Source: Microbacterium sp. STN6 (GTDB lineage: Bacteria > Actinomycetota > Actinomycetes > Actinomycetales > Microbacteriaceae). Taken from it: a DNA stretch of 64,000 nucleotides. The notes under the pieces were generated by a model, which searched no databases, had not been told where the DNA came from, and saw nothing but the letters and a program-made list of their open reading frames with translations. Below are positions 23,175 through 31,820 of the stretch, in pieces. How positions within the stretch are numbered: the stretch's first letter is position 1; every line of letters starts with the position of its first letter. Position numbers and translations under genes: made by a program. Where the stretch lies: positions 434,001 through 498,000 of the forward strand of contig NZ_JAPMIT010000002.1 in the NCBI RefSeq assembly GCF_026410545.1, written 5' to 3'.

Positions 23175-24173
23175 ATGGCCGTCGTCACCATGCGCCAGCT
23201 GCTCGACAGCGGCGTTCACTTCGGGCACCAGACCCGCCGCTGGAACCCGAAGATGAAGCGCTTCATCCTCACGGAGCGAAGCGGCAGCTACATCATTGAC
23301 CTTCAGCAGTCTCTCGCGTACATCGACAAGACGTACGACTTCGTCAAGGAGACGGTCGCCCACGGCGGCACCATTCTCTTCGTCGGTACGAAGAAGCAGG
23401 CGCAGAACGCGATCGCCGAGCAGGCGCAGCGCGTCGGCCAGCCGTTCGTCAACCAGCGCTGGCTCGGTGGCCTGCTCACCAACTTCCAGACGGTCTCCAA
23501 GAGGCTTGCCCGCATGAAGGAGCTCGAGGAGCTCGACTTCGAAGGCACCACGAGCGGCTTCACCAAGAAGGAGCTCCTCATCAAGAAGCGTGAGCTCGAC
23601 AAGTTGCACAAGTCGCTCGGCGGCATCCGCAACCTGACGAAGACGCCGAGCGCGCTCTGGGTGGTCGACACCAAGAAGGAGCACCTCGCAATCGACGAGG
23701 CCAAGAAGCTCGGCATCCCCGTCATCGGCATCCTCGACACGAACTGCGACCCCGACGAGGTGCAGTACCCGATCCCGGGTAACGACGACGCGATCCGTTC
23801 CGTCGCACTGCTGACGCGCATTGTCGCGGATGCTGCTGCCGAGGGCCTCATCCAGCGCCACCAGAAGCCGGAAGACGCCGAGGGCGCGGTCGAGCCTCTC
23901 GCCGAGTGGGAGGCCGAACTGCTGAAGGCCTCTGAGGGCGAGAACGCGGCCGACAAGGCGAACGCCGACGAGGCCGCAGCCGCCGACGCCGACGTGCAGA
24001 CCGGGGTCGAGACCGCGAAGGTTGCGGCTCCCGCGGAGGAGGCCGCTGAGGCCGCCGAGACGCCCGCCGTCGTCGAGGTCGAGGCCGTCGAGCACGCCGC
24101 GACCGAGTCTGAGGCCGACGTTGCCGGTGCCGCTGCTGACCAGCAGGGTGACGCCGCCGCCGAGTCCAAGTAA
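23175..24173 (+). CDS. rpsB: 30S ribosomal protein S2
   Basis: 332 residues. The S2 core is unmistakable: [51 protein letters not shown] and [19 protein letters not shown]. After about residue 255 there is a long Ala/Glu/Val-rich acidic tail of about 75 residues, as in other actinobacterial S2 proteins but absent from E. coli. ATG 23175 has AGGAG 7 bases upstream; the in-frame sequence before it is the leader. It is followed 30 bases later by tsf. Confidence 0.97.
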   Translation: MAVVTMRQLLDSGVHFGHQTRRWNPKMKRFILTERSGSYIIDLQQSLAYIDKTYDFVKETVAHGGTILFVGTKKQAQNAIAEQAQRVGQPFVNQRWLGGLLTNFQTVSKRLARMKELEELDFEGTTSGFTKKELLIKKRELDKLHKSLGGIRNLTKTPSALWVVDTKKEHLAIDEAKKLGIPVIGILDTNCDPDEVQYPIPGNDDAIRSVALLTRIVADAAAEGLIQRHQKPEDAEGAVEPLAEWEAELLKASEGENAADKANADEAAAADADVQTGVETAKVAAPAEEAAEAAETPAVVEVEAVEHAATESEADVAGAAADQQGDAAAESK

Positions 24174-24203
24174 GTCTTCGATACTCAAGGGAGTACATAC
24201 GTA

Positions 24204-25031
24204 ATGGCAAACTTCAGCATTGCCGACATCAAGGCGCTGCGTGAGCAGCTCGGGACCGGCATGGTCGACACCAAGAAGGCGCTCGAGGAGGCCGACGGCG
24301 ACGTCGAGAAGGCCACCGAGATCCTGCGCCTCAAGGGTGCGAAGGGCAACGCCAAGCGCGCCGACCGCTCCACCAGCGAGGGACTCGTCGCCGCGCGCGA
24401 CAAGGACGGCGTCGGCTACATGATCGAGCTCGCCTGCGAGACGGACTTCGTCGCGAAGAGCGATAAGTTCATCGCGCTGGCCGACGGCGTTCTCTACGCG
24501 GTCATCGAAGCCGGCGCGACAACACTCGACGAGGCGCTCGCGGCACCGGCGGCCACCAAGACCGTCGCGGAGGTCATCGGAGACGAGGCCGCCATCCTGG
24601 GCGAGAAGGTCGAGTTGCGCCGCGTCGCCGCCGTCACCGGCGAGAAGTTCGCGATCTACCTGCACAAGACGTCGAAGGACCTGCCCCCGCAGGTCGGCGT
24701 CGTGCTCGGCTACAGCGGTGATGACGCCGAGACCGCGCGCAGCGTGGCTCAGCACATCTCGTTCGCCAACCCGAGCTACCTCGCCCGCGAGGACGTGCCG
24801 GAGGCCGACGTCGAGAACGAGCGCCGCATCGTCGAGGAGATCTCGCGCGGCGAGGGCAAGCCTGAGGCGGCGCTGCCGAAGATCATCGAGGGTCGCCTGG
24901 GCGCGTACTTCAAGCAGGTCGCCCTGCTCGAGCAGGACTACGCCAAGGACAACAAGCTCAGCGTCAGCAAAGTACTTGCCGATGCGGGCCTGACCGTCTC
25001 GGGCTTCGCCCGGTTCAAGGTCGGCGCCTAA
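24204..25031 (+). CDS. tsf: Elongation factor Ts
   Basis: 275 residues, normal length. It exchanges GDP on EF-Tu. The N-terminal UBA-like helix bundle (IKALREQLGTGMVDTKKALEEADGD) is followed by the ETDFVAKSDKF signature and two core subdomains (PSYLAREDVP, EQDYAKDNKLSV). It shares a transcript with rpsB, with AAGGGAG 10 bases before the start. A strong terminator follows the stop. Confidence 0.97.
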   Translation: MANFSIADIKALREQLGTGMVDTKKALEEADGDVEKATEILRLKGAKGNAKRADRSTSEGLVAARDKDGVGYMIELACETDFVAKSDKFIALADGVLYAVIEAGATTLDEALAAPAATKTVAEVIGDEAAILGEKVELRRVAAVTGEKFAIYLHKTSKDLPPQVGVVLGYSGDDAETARSVAQHISFANPSYLAREDVPEADVENERRIVEEISRGEGKPEAALPKIIEGRLGAYFKQVALLEQDYAKDNKLSVSKVLADAGLTVSGFARFKVGA

Positions 25032-25039
25032 CAGCAATG

Positions 25040-25078
25040 AAAGGAGTCCGGATCGCACAGCGCGATCCGGACTCCTTT
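25040..25078 (+). terminator. Strong intrinsic terminator after tsf
   Basis: A 17-bp perfect stem (AAAGGAGTCCGGATCGC with its complement) surrounds a 5-base loop. It is followed by TCTC, and three T's end the right arm. This is the clearest terminator in the window and it separates rpsB-tsf from pyrH. Confidence 0.9.
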
Positions 25079-25118
25079 TCTCTGCCTGACGGCACGGGCC
25101 GCCCGCTCCGCCGTCGGG

Positions 25119-25124
25119 TATCTT
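25119..25124 (+). promoter_or_regulatory. Possible -10 box TATCTT for pyrH-frr-cdsA
   Basis: TATCTT would start transcription near 25131 and give a leader of about 32 bases holding the purine-rich ACGGGGG ribosome-binding site. No clear -35 is visible. Confidence 0.4.
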
Positions 25125-25162
25125 GAACACGATCGACATCTCACGTACGGGGGCAACAGCCA

Positions 25163-25879
25163 ATGTCAGAAGCACCGAAACGACGCAGGGTTCTCCTCAA
25201 GCTCTCCGGTGAGGCATTCGGTGCCGGCTCCCTGGGCGTCAATCCCGATGTCGTCAGCTCGCTCGCCCGTGAGATCGCCCAGGCGGCGACCGACGTGGAG
25301 ATCGCGATCGTCGTCGGAGGCGGCAACTTCTTCCGCGGAGCCGAGCTCAGCCAGCGTGGCATGGACCGAGGACGCGCCGACTACATGGGCATGCTCGGCA
25401 CCGTCATGAACGCGCTCGCTCTGCAGGATTTCCTCGAGCAAGCCGGTGCTGCGACGCGTGTGCAATCCGCTATCGCCATGACCCAGGTCGCCGAGCCTTA
25501 CATTCCCCGCCGAGCGGAACGGCACCTCGAGAAGGGCCGCGTCGTCATCTTCGGCGCCGGTGCAGGGCTGCCCTACTTCTCGACCGACACCGTCTCGGCC
25601 CAGCGGGCACTCGAGATCGGTGCCGACGTCGTACTTGTCGCCAAGAACGGAGTCGACGGCGTCTATTCGGCCGACCCGCGCACCGACCCGAAGGCCGTGC
25701 GCATCGATCGCATCACCTACCAGGAGGCGCTGCAGCGCGGGCTCAAGGTCGTGGACTCGACCGCGTTCAGTCTCTGCATGGATAACGGTATGCCGATGCA
25801 GGTCTTCGGCATGCAGCCGGCAGGTAACGTGACAGACGCCCTGCTGGGCCGCGAGATCGGCACGCTGGTCTCCAACTAG
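25163..25879 (+). CDS. pyrH: UMP kinase
   Basis: 238 residues, normal size; hexameric bacterial UMP kinase of the amino-acid-kinase fold, making UDP from UMP and ATP. Motifs are [38 protein letters not shown] and [21 protein letters not shown]. Gene order pyrH-frr-cdsA is conserved. It has its own promoter after the tsf terminator. Confidence 0.97.
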   Translation: MSEAPKRRRVLLKLSGEAFGAGSLGVNPDVVSSLAREIAQAATDVEIAIVVGGGNFFRGAELSQRGMDRGRADYMGMLGTVMNALALQDFLEQAGAATRVQSAIAMTQVAEPYIPRRAERHLEKGRVVIFGAGAGLPYFSTDTVSAQRALEIGADVVLVAKNGVDGVYSADPRTDPKAVRIDRITYQEALQRGLKVVDSTAFSLCMDNGMPMQVFGMQPAGNVTDALLGREIGTLVSN

Positions 25880-25956
25880 ACTGGGCCTGACGCAGGCCGC
25901 GCCCGAAGACGAACCACGACTGACGGCGAATCTGTTCGAGCAGAAGGAGTACTTAC

Positions 25957-26511
25957 GTGATCGCCGATGTGCTTTCCGAGACGACCGAGCGCATGACGAA
26001 GACCGTGGAGAGCGCGAAGGAAGACTTCAGCACGGTCCGCAGTGGTCGTGCGAACCCGCAGCTGTTCCAGAAGGTCCCCGTCGACTACTACGGCACGCCT
26101 ACTCCGCTCGGCCAGCTCGCGTCGATGCAGAATCCCGAGGCGCGCATGATCATTGTCACGCCATACGACAAGTCGGCGCTCAAGGACATCGAGAAGGCCC
26201 TCGTCGCCGCGCAGAACCTGGGCGCCACGGTCGGCAACGACGGGGAGATCATCCGGGTCACCCTGCCCGAGCTCACAGAGGAGCGACGGCGCGAATTCGT
26301 GAAGATCGTGCGCGGCAAGGGTGAAGACGCGCGCGTGGCGCTGCGCAACATCCGCAGAAAGGCGAAGGACGACCTCGACGCGCTCAAGGGCGAAGTAGGC
26401 GACGACGAGATCGCCCGGGCTGAGAAGGAGCTCGAGCAGATCACGAAGACGCACGTCGACCAGGTCGATGACGCTCTCAAGCGCAAGGAAACGGAACTCC
26501 TCGAGGTCTAG
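25957..26511 (+). CDS. frr: Ribosome recycling factor
   Basis: 184 residues, normal size. With EF-G it splits post-termination ribosomes. The coiled three-helix arm starts [22 protein letters not shown] and continues with [29 protein letters not shown] and [15 protein letters not shown]. The start is GTG with AGAAGGAG upstream. It lies in the pyrH-frr-cdsA unit. Confidence 0.97.
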   Translation: MIADVLSETTERMTKTVESAKEDFSTVRSGRANPQLFQKVPVDYYGTPTPLGQLASMQNPEARMIIVTPYDKSALKDIEKALVAAQNLGATVGNDGEIIRVTLPELTEERRREFVKIVRGKGEDARVALRNIRRKAKDDLDALKGEVGDDEIARAEKELEQITKTHVDQVDDALKRKETELLEV

Positions 26512-26524
26512 GGGCCCGCTCGAC

Positions 26525-27559
26525 ATGCAGCAGGATCCCTCAGACCACGAGCCGCAGGCGGGCGGCCCGTCGAGGCGCCGCCACGAGCGCGGAGATCTCG
26601 GCGCATCGATGAAGGCCACCCGGCAGGACTTCGAGCGCCAGGTGAAGGCGACGCGCGGCGATATCGAGCGCCAGATGCAGGCGACGAAGGCCCAGTTCGA
26701 CGCCACCAGTGAGCGCATACAGGCCCGAACCGGCCGCAACCTGATTCTTGCGATCCTCATCGGCGTGGGCCTCGGGCTCCTCATCGTCGCGAGCCTCATC
26801 ATCGTCAAAGAGCTCTTCCTGGTGCTCGGCCTCGCTCTTCTCGGCTTCGCCTCGTTCGAGCTCGCCGGTGCACTGCGCGGGGCCGGATGGCTGGTTCCGC
26901 GCATTCCCACGGTGGTCTCCGCCCTTGCTGTGGTGCCCGCCACCTATTACGGCGGATCCACCGGCCAGCTCGTCAGTGTGGGCGCAGGCATCGTCTTCGT
27001 GTCGCTCTGGCGGCTTGCCGAGCTCACGATGCGATCGCACCGCGCATCCGCTGCCTCTGTGATGCGCGACCTCGGCGCGGGTGTGCTCATTCAGATCTAT
27101 GTGGTGTTCCTCGGCAGCTTCGCCATTCTGCTCCTCGCCCAGGAGCACGGACAGTGGTGGCTGCTGGGTTCACTGATCGTGGTCGTCGCGGTCGACACGG
27201 GCGCATACGTGAGCGGGCTGCTGTTCGGCAAGCACCCCATGGCGCCGGTGATCAGCCCGAAGAAGACCTGGGAGGGCTTCGCGGGCGCCGCCGTGGCGAG
27301 CATCATTGCGGGCATCCTGCTGGCGACACTCATGATGGGCGAGCCGGTCTGGTTCGGGTTCATCCTGGGCCCGGTTCTGCTGCTGACGGCGACCATGGGC
27401 GATCTTGCCGAGTCTCTGATCAAGCGCGATCTCGGGATCAAGGACATGAGTTCCTGGCTGCCGGGCCACGGCGGGTTCCTCGATCGGCTCGACTCGATTC
27501 TGCCCTCTGCCGCCGCCGCTTTCGCCCTCTTCGTCGTCTTCGCCGGTCTCAAGGTTTGA
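26525..27559 (+). CDS. cdsA: Phosphatidate cytidylyltransferase with an unusual N-terminal 11-residue repeat
   Basis: 344 residues. The C-terminal half is a classical CdsA: about eight membrane helices, SPKKTWEGFAGA, and the signature GDLAESLIKRDLGIKDMS...PGHGGFLDRLDS. It makes CDP-diacylglycerol for phospholipid synthesis. Before the first helix there are about 74 polar residues. Residues 30-62 are three successive 11-residue repeats of type KATRQDFERQV. Such 11-residue periodicity can form membrane-surface or coiled-coil helices; most CdsA proteins lack it. ATG 26525 follows frr by 13 bases. Confidence 0.94.
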   Translation: MQQDPSDHEPQAGGPSRRRHERGDLGASMKATRQDFERQVKATRGDIERQMQATKAQFDATSERIQARTGRNLILAILIGVGLGLLIVASLIIVKELFLVLGLALLGFASFELAGALRGAGWLVPRIPTVVSALAVVPATYYGGSTGQLVSVGAGIVFVSLWRLAELTMRSHRASAASVMRDLGAGVLIQIYVVFLGSFAILLLAQEHGQWWLLGSLIVVVAVDTGAYVSGLLFGKHPMAPVISPKKTWEGFAGAAVASIIAGILLATLMMGEPVWFGFILGPVLLLTATMGDLAESLIKRDLGIKDMSSWLPGHGGFLDRLDSILPSAAAAFALFVVFAGLKV

Positions 27560-27563
27560 CACA

Positions 27564-28115
27564 ATGGGTGACGTGAGCACGTTTCCAATCGCACGCAGGC
27601 CCCGGCGAGGGTACGACATCGACGACGTCGAGGCGTTCCTCGCGCGGGCCAGGAGCGCGTACGACGGCGAGTCGGGCGGCAGCCTGAGCGCCGAGGAGAT
27701 CAGACACACGGCGTTCACGCTTCGCCGGCGCGGCTACGTCACGTCCGCCGTCGACGCGGCGCTCGAACGGCTTGAGGATGTCTTCGCCGCCCGGGAACGG
27801 GAAGAGGCGGTGCGTGAGCTCGGTCGCGATGGCTGGCTCGAGCAAGCCCGTACGACGTCAACCGAGATCGTGGCCCGCCTCGAGAGGCCGGAGCACGCGC
27901 GGTTCGGCCGTGTCAGCATCCTGAGCCATGGTTACAGCGTGGGGGAGGTCGACGCCTTCTGTGACCGGCTGCTCGACTATTTCCGCCAGGGCACCACGTT
28001 GACGACGACGGATGTGCGAACGGTTGTCTTCACGCCGAAGCGGGGCGGCTATCGCGAATGGCAGGTCGACGCAGTGCTCGACTCTGTGACCGATGTCATG
28101 CTGGCCGTTCGCTGA
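27564..28115 (+). CDS. Protein with two DivIVA-like motifs
   Basis: 183 residues, soluble. Two copies of a DivIVA-type motif pair occur. The first has GYDIDDVEAFL and, about 25 residues later, RHTAFTLRRRGYVTSAVDAAL. The second has GYSVGEVDAFC and VRTVVFTPKRGGYREWQVDAVL. DivIVA proteins bind curved polar membranes in actinobacteria, but this one lacks the long coiled coil. It starts 4 bases after cdsA, so it is co-translated with lipid synthesis. Function unknown; a polar adaptor is a guess. Confidence 0.8.
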   Translation: MGDVSTFPIARRPRRGYDIDDVEAFLARARSAYDGESGGSLSAEEIRHTAFTLRRRGYVTSAVDAALERLEDVFAAREREEAVRELGRDGWLEQARTTSTEIVARLERPEHARFGRVSILSHGYSVGEVDAFCDRLLDYFRQGTTLTTTDVRTVVFTPKRGGYREWQVDAVLDSVTDVMLAVR

Positions 28116-28148
28116 ATCGTCAGGTCGTGCCTTGGTCTCACGGCCATC

Positions 28149-28838
28149 ATGCGTTATCGTTTTGTGATCGTGGGTAGGCATTCGGGAGTCATCGCGCCCC
28201 TCACACCGGCTAATCCGGTGGGGGTGACACGCAGAAGACCCCGGGTGCGGTCTCGAATTTCGCTCGTCTTGTTCTCGTTCTTCGCAGCGAGCGCGTTCCT
28301 GCTCGTGAACGTCGTCGATCCGTACGCCGGAGCCACGGCGTCTCCCACTTTTGACGCGTCGACCCGCTTCGGCGGGGCCGAGACGCAGAGCTTCGTCGCC
28401 GGTGACGACCTTCAGGAGCCCGTGGTTTCCCGCGAGGGCTACACCATGAAGGAGGCCCCGAAGCCTCCGCCACCGCCGCCCGCGCCCGCCGCACCGGCGA
28501 AGGCCACCCGCGCCGCTCCTGCCGTCGGCGCGCCCGACCCCGGCAGCGCTCAGGCGTACGCACACGACCTGCTCGCCTCGCGCGGCATGGGGGAAGACCA
28601 GTACGCGTGTCTGGTGGCGCTGTGGAACCGCGAGTCGCACTGGAACGTGTACGCGTACAACGCCAGCAGCGGCGCATACGGGATCCCGCAGGCGCTGCCC
28701 GGCAGCAAGATGGCCTCGGTCGGTGCCGATTGGCAGACCAGCTATCAGACGCAGATCACGTGGGGTCTCAGCTACATCGGACGCTGGGGCGACCCCTGCG
28801 GCGCATGGGCGCATTCGGAGCGCACCGGCTGGTACTGA
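28149..28838 (+). CDS. Secreted/anchored transglycosylase-like protein
   Basis: 229 residues. A basic N-terminus is followed by one hydrophobic helix (about 40-58), then a variable segment with a proline run (PPPPPPAPAAP). A C-terminal domain of about 90 residues follows, with CLVALWNRESHWNVYAYN, SGAYGIPQALPG and GLSYIGRWGDPCGAWAH. This matches the lysozyme-like SLT fold of actinobacterial cell-wall transglycosylases, with the Glu of NRESHW as likely catalytic acid. It probably cleaves peptidoglycan at the cell surface. Confidence 0.85.
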   Translation: MRYRFVIVGRHSGVIAPLTPANPVGVTRRRPRVRSRISLVLFSFFAASAFLLVNVVDPYAGATASPTFDASTRFGGAETQSFVAGDDLQEPVVSREGYTMKEAPKPPPPPPAPAAPAKATRAAPAVGAPDPGSAQAYAHDLLASRGMGEDQYACLVALWNRESHWNVYAYNASSGAYGIPQALPGSKMASVGADWQTSYQTQITWGLSYIGRWGDPCGAWAHSERTGWY

Positions 28839-28864
28839 TCCGGGCCGAGCGGCGCGCATCCGCT

Positions 28865-28870
28865 TAGGCT
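28865..28870 (+). promoter_or_regulatory. -10 box TAGGCT (leaderless) for the antiporter gene
   Basis: TAGGCT ends 6 bases before the GTG at 28877, with no Shine-Dalgarno sequence. Confidence 0.6.
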
Positions 28871-28876
28871 GTCCGT

Positions 28877-30607
28877 GTGGAATACGCGGCGGTAGGGGTA
28901 TTCGCGATCGTCGTCATCGTCGCGGTTTCAGCGTTCTCGAAGCAGCTCGGCATCGCCGCGCCCCTGCTGCTCGTCGTCGCAGGCCTCGGCTTCTCCTTCA
29001 TTCCGGGTGCGCCGACCGTCGACATTCCGCCCTGGATCATTCTCGACGCGGTGCTGCCGCCGCTGCTCTACGCGTCGGCCGTTCAGGTTCCTCTCGTGGA
29101 CTTCCGGCGCAACGTCGGCAGAATCAGTGCGCTCTCCGTGCTGCTTGTCATCGTCACGTCGTTCGGTGTCGGGTTCGTGATGTATGCGCTCATCGGCGGC
29201 CTCGACCTGGGGGCGGCCATCGCGCTCGGCGCCGTCGTGAGCCCGACGGACGTCGTCGCGGCGACGACCATCGCCAGGCGCCTTGGTCTGCCGGCGCGAC
29301 TCATCACGACGCTCGAGGGCGAGGGGCTCGTGAACGACGCCTCGGCGCTCGTCATGCTGAAATCGGCGATCGCGGCGAGCGGCGCGGGCCTCAGCCTGCT
29401 GAGCGTGGCGGGCGAGTTCGCGCTCTCGGTCTCTGTGGCCATCGTGATCGGCCTGGCGGCCGGTGTGCTCACGGTGTGGGTGCGTTCCACACTGCGTGAC
29501 CCGATTCTCGACACCGCCATCTCGTTCACGGTCCCGTTCATCGCCTTCATCCCCGCCGACATGCTCAACGCTTCCGGCCTGCTCGCCGCCGTCGTCGCCG
29601 GCATCTACTCGGGCCATCGGGGTGCGTCGCTCTTCACCGCACAGACGCGGCTGAGCGAGCGGCTCAATTGGCGAACAGTGCAGTTCCTGCTCGAGAACGG
29701 CGTCTTCTTGCTCATGGGGCTCGAGCTGAAGGCCGTGATCACGAAGGTGCCGGATGACGAGTTCGGCATCGGCCTGAGCGTGCTTTTCGGCTTGCTCGTG
29801 TGCGTAGTGCTTCTCGTGGTGCGCGCCCTGTTCGTCGTGCCCATCGTGCTGCAGCTGCAGCGGGCGCAGCGGCGGGCGAGCCGCAACGACGGCTTGATGA
29901 ATGCGTGGCTGGGGCGCATCCGCAGGCGGCCTGACCCCACCGATGACCGGGGGCGGCGACGAGCACGGCGAAGCCGGCGTTTCGCGGCACGGCGCGAGGC
30001 GGACAACGAGAGCCTGCAGGCGGATTCGGTGGACTGGCGCGGCGGCGTCGTACTCACGTGGGCCGGCATGCGCGGTGTCGTTACGCTCGCAGCGGCGCAA
30101 TCGCTGCCCGCCGACACCCCGTATCGCCCGCAACTCGTGCTGATCGGGTTCACCGTGGCGGTGTTCACGCTCCTTGTTCAGGGCGGAAGCCTGCCCATGC
30201 TCATCAAGCGCATCGGAATCAGAGGCTCGGATGTCGCGGCCGACCGCCGCTCTCTCGCCGCCCTCGTCGACGAGATGAGCGCCGCTGGCCTCGCCGCTCT
30301 CGACGAGGAGATTCCCGAGAACAACGACGAGAAGGCGGACCCCGAGGTGATCGAACGTGTCAGGCAGGACACCCTCCTGCGCAGTGCCGCCGCCTGGGAA
30401 CGCGCCGAGCGCGCGGAGTCGGACGACCCCGAGGCGGGCCCCCATCACCAATACCGAGCACTGCGGATGCGCGTGCTCGCTGCCGAGCGCGAGGCCGTCA
30501 TCGAGGCGCGAAGCCGCGGCAGCTACCCGTCGCGGGTGCTGACCCGTGCGCAGAACCTTCTCGATGCCGAGGAGGCCCGCGTCTCCCAGGGCGTCGACGG
30601 AGCGTGA
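28877..30607 (+). CDS. CPA1-family Na+/H+ antiporter (NhaP-like)
   Basis: 576 residues. About 11-12 membrane helices lie in the first 430 residues, with the CPA1 motif pair GAVVSPTDVVAATTIA and EGEGLVNDASALVMLK supplying the ion-binding acidic residues. A basic cytoplasmic insertion (RRRPDPTDDRGRRRARRSRR region) interrupts before the last helices. A C-terminal cytoplasmic domain of about 120 residues contains WERAERAESDDPEAG. It exchanges cytoplasmic Na+ or K+ for protons. The GTG start is preceded directly by a -10 box. Confidence 0.92.
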   Translation: MEYAAVGVFAIVVIVAVSAFSKQLGIAAPLLLVVAGLGFSFIPGAPTVDIPPWIILDAVLPPLLYASAVQVPLVDFRRNVGRISALSVLLVIVTSFGVGFVMYALIGGLDLGAAIALGAVVSPTDVVAATTIARRLGLPARLITTLEGEGLVNDASALVMLKSAIAASGAGLSLLSVAGEFALSVSVAIVIGLAAGVLTVWVRSTLRDPILDTAISFTVPFIAFIPADMLNASGLLAAVVAGIYSGHRGASLFTAQTRLSERLNWRTVQFLLENGVFLLMGLELKAVITKVPDDEFGIGLSVLFGLLVCVVLLVVRALFVVPIVLQLQRAQRRASRNDGLMNAWLGRIRRRPDPTDDRGRRRARRSRRFAARREADNESLQADSVDWRGGVVLTWAGMRGVVTLAAAQSLPADTPYRPQLVLIGFTVAVFTLLVQGGSLPMLIKRIGIRGSDVAADRRSLAALVDEMSAAGLAALDEEIPENNDEKADPEVIERVRQDTLLRSAAAWERAERAESDDPEAGPHHQYRALRMRVLAAEREAVIEARSRGSYPSRVLTRAQNLLDAEEARVSQGVDGA

Positions 30608-30632
30608 GCCGGGCGTCGGGCCACGGCGCACG

Positions 30633-30638
30633 TAGACT
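30633..30638 (+). promoter_or_regulatory. -10 box TAGACT (leaderless) for the 30646 gene
   Basis: TAGACT ends 7 bases before the ATG at 30646. Confidence 0.55.
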
Positions 30639-30645
30639 TGATGCC

Positions 30646-30951
30646 ATGCCGCGCAGCAATCGACCCCGGGGCCGCCGCGCGCCTGGCCCGACCGAGGAGA
30701 GCGCCCTCGAACACGCTCTGACCGGCTGGCGGCGCACCGAGGAGCGACGCGGCGGTACCTGGAACGTGCAGCCCGTCTCGGTCGTGCAGGCCGTCAAGAC
30801 GTACCAGTGCCCCGGCTGCGGCCTCGAGATCGCGCCCGAGACCGCGCACGTCGTCACGTGGCGCGCCGACGGGCTGATGGGCGAGGCCGCCGACCTCGCC
30901 GCCCGCAGGCATTGGCACACGCACTGCTGGAAGATCGGCGGGGGACGGTGA
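30646..30951 (+). CDS. Small Cys/His protein, probable metal-binding ribbon
   Basis: 101 residues. The N-terminus is basic and Pro/Arg-rich, followed by WNVQPVSVVQAVKTYQCPGCGLEI and, after about 30 residues, RRHWHTHCW. The CxxC plus HxHC arrangement suggests one zinc site. Similar small actinobacterial proteins are sometimes annotated as ATP/GTP-binding without support; I see no P-loop. The downstream hydrolase start overlaps the stop (GTGA), so both are translated together. Confidence 0.78.
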   Translation: MPRSNRPRGRRAPGPTEESALEHALTGWRRTEERRGGTWNVQPVSVVQAVKTYQCPGCGLEIAPETAHVVTWRADGLMGEAADLAARRHWHTHCWKIGGGR

Positions 30952-31694
30952 GCGTGCACATCGCGAACGAAGACGACGGGAGCGTGCCGATCCGCGGCGG
31001 CGTCGAGCTGCCCGCCAGGCGCGAGGACATCGAACTGCGCACCGGCGACGGCCTGACGCTCGTGGGCGAGCTCGCCCTCCCACTCGATGCAGAGCCGGTG
31101 GCCACCCTCGTCACGCTGCACCCGCTGCCGACCGGCGGCGGCTTCATGGATTCGCACATTCTGCGCAAGGCGGCCGCGCGCCTGCCTGCCCTCGCAGACC
31201 TGGCGGTGCTGCGATTCAATACGCGCGGCACGCACTCGCCCCGCGGCACGAGCGAAGGCCGCTTCGATGAGGGCGTGGGGGAGCGGTACGACGTGGCGGC
31301 GGCCATGCAGTTCGTCGCCGAGCGGCATCTGCCGCATCCGTGGCTCGTTGGCTGGTCGTTCGGCACGGAACTCGCCCTCAAGTACGGGCTGGAGCACCCG
31401 ATCGACGGCGCGATTCTGCTCTCGCCGCCGCTGCACAGAACGACGGATGCCGAGTTGGCTGCGTGGTCGGGTTTCGGCGGGCCTCTCGTCGCCGTCATCC
31501 CCGAGTTCGACGACTATCTGCGACCGCCCGAGGCGCGTGAACGTTTCGCGGCGGTGCCGAATGCGCGGCTCGTCGAGGTCGCCGGCGGGCGGCACCTGTG
31601 GGTGGGGGAGAACCTCACGCGGCGAGTGCTGACGGAGATCGTCTCGGTCGTGAACCCCGGCGCGCTGCCGCTGCCGACGGAGTACACGGGGTAA
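30948..31694 (+). CDS. Alpha/beta hydrolase
   Basis: 248 residues. The hydrolase core shows LVTLHPLPTGGGFMDSHI (oxyanion strand), VLRFNTRGTHSPRGTSEG, the nucleophile elbow GWSFGTE, and a late His in GGRHLWVGEN. An acidic residue in VIPEFDDY is the likely third triad member. It resembles the short dienelactone-hydrolase-like class. GTG 30948 overlaps the preceding stop; another GTG at 30954 is possible. The substrate is unknown. Confidence 0.85.
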   Translation: MSVHIANEDDGSVPIRGGVELPARREDIELRTGDGLTLVGELALPLDAEPVATLVTLHPLPTGGGFMDSHILRKAAARLPALADLAVLRFNTRGTHSPRGTSEGRFDEGVGERYDVAAAMQFVAERHLPHPWLVGWSFGTELALKYGLEHPIDGAILLSPPLHRTTDAELAAWSGFGGPLVAVIPEFDDYLRPPEARERFAAVPNARLVEVAGGRHLWVGENLTRRVLTEIVSVVNPGALPLPTEYTG

Positions 31695-31707
31695 GGCCGG
31701 GGCGTCT

Positions 31708-31780
31708 GGTCTCGATACGCGCGCCGCAGTGTGGGGATGCCGGTCTCGATACGCGCGCCGGAAGGGCGCGCTACTCGACC
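31708..31780. repeat. REP-like palindromic element with a second left arm
   Basis: GGTCTCGATACGCGCGCCG occurs at 31708-31726 and again at 31742-31760. The second copy faces GGGCGCGCTACTCGACC (31764-31780), forming an imperfect palindrome with a short GGAA-like loop. The ends GGTCTCGATA...TACTCGACC match a palindrome that I recall as frequent between genes in Microbacteriaceae. Confidence 0.7.
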
Positions 31781-31781
31781 C

Positions 31782-31820
31782 GAATTGCAGAAACGATGCA
31801 CTGCATCGTTTCTACAATTC
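31782..31820. terminator. Near-perfect 39-base palindrome between convergent genes
   Basis: Two 19-base arms (GAATTGCAGAAACGATGCA and its complement, 18 of 19 paired) flank one central base. The right arm contains the stop codon and last Leu codon of the PerM-like gene on the minus strand. It lies just after the hydrolase gene and could terminate both transcripts. No U-tract. Confidence 0.65.

Noticed and set aside
22953-25175. A 740-codon open frame on the minus strand opposite rpsB and tsf
   Set aside because: It is antisense to ribosomal protein S2 and EF-Ts and would cross the strong terminator; no recognisable protein features.
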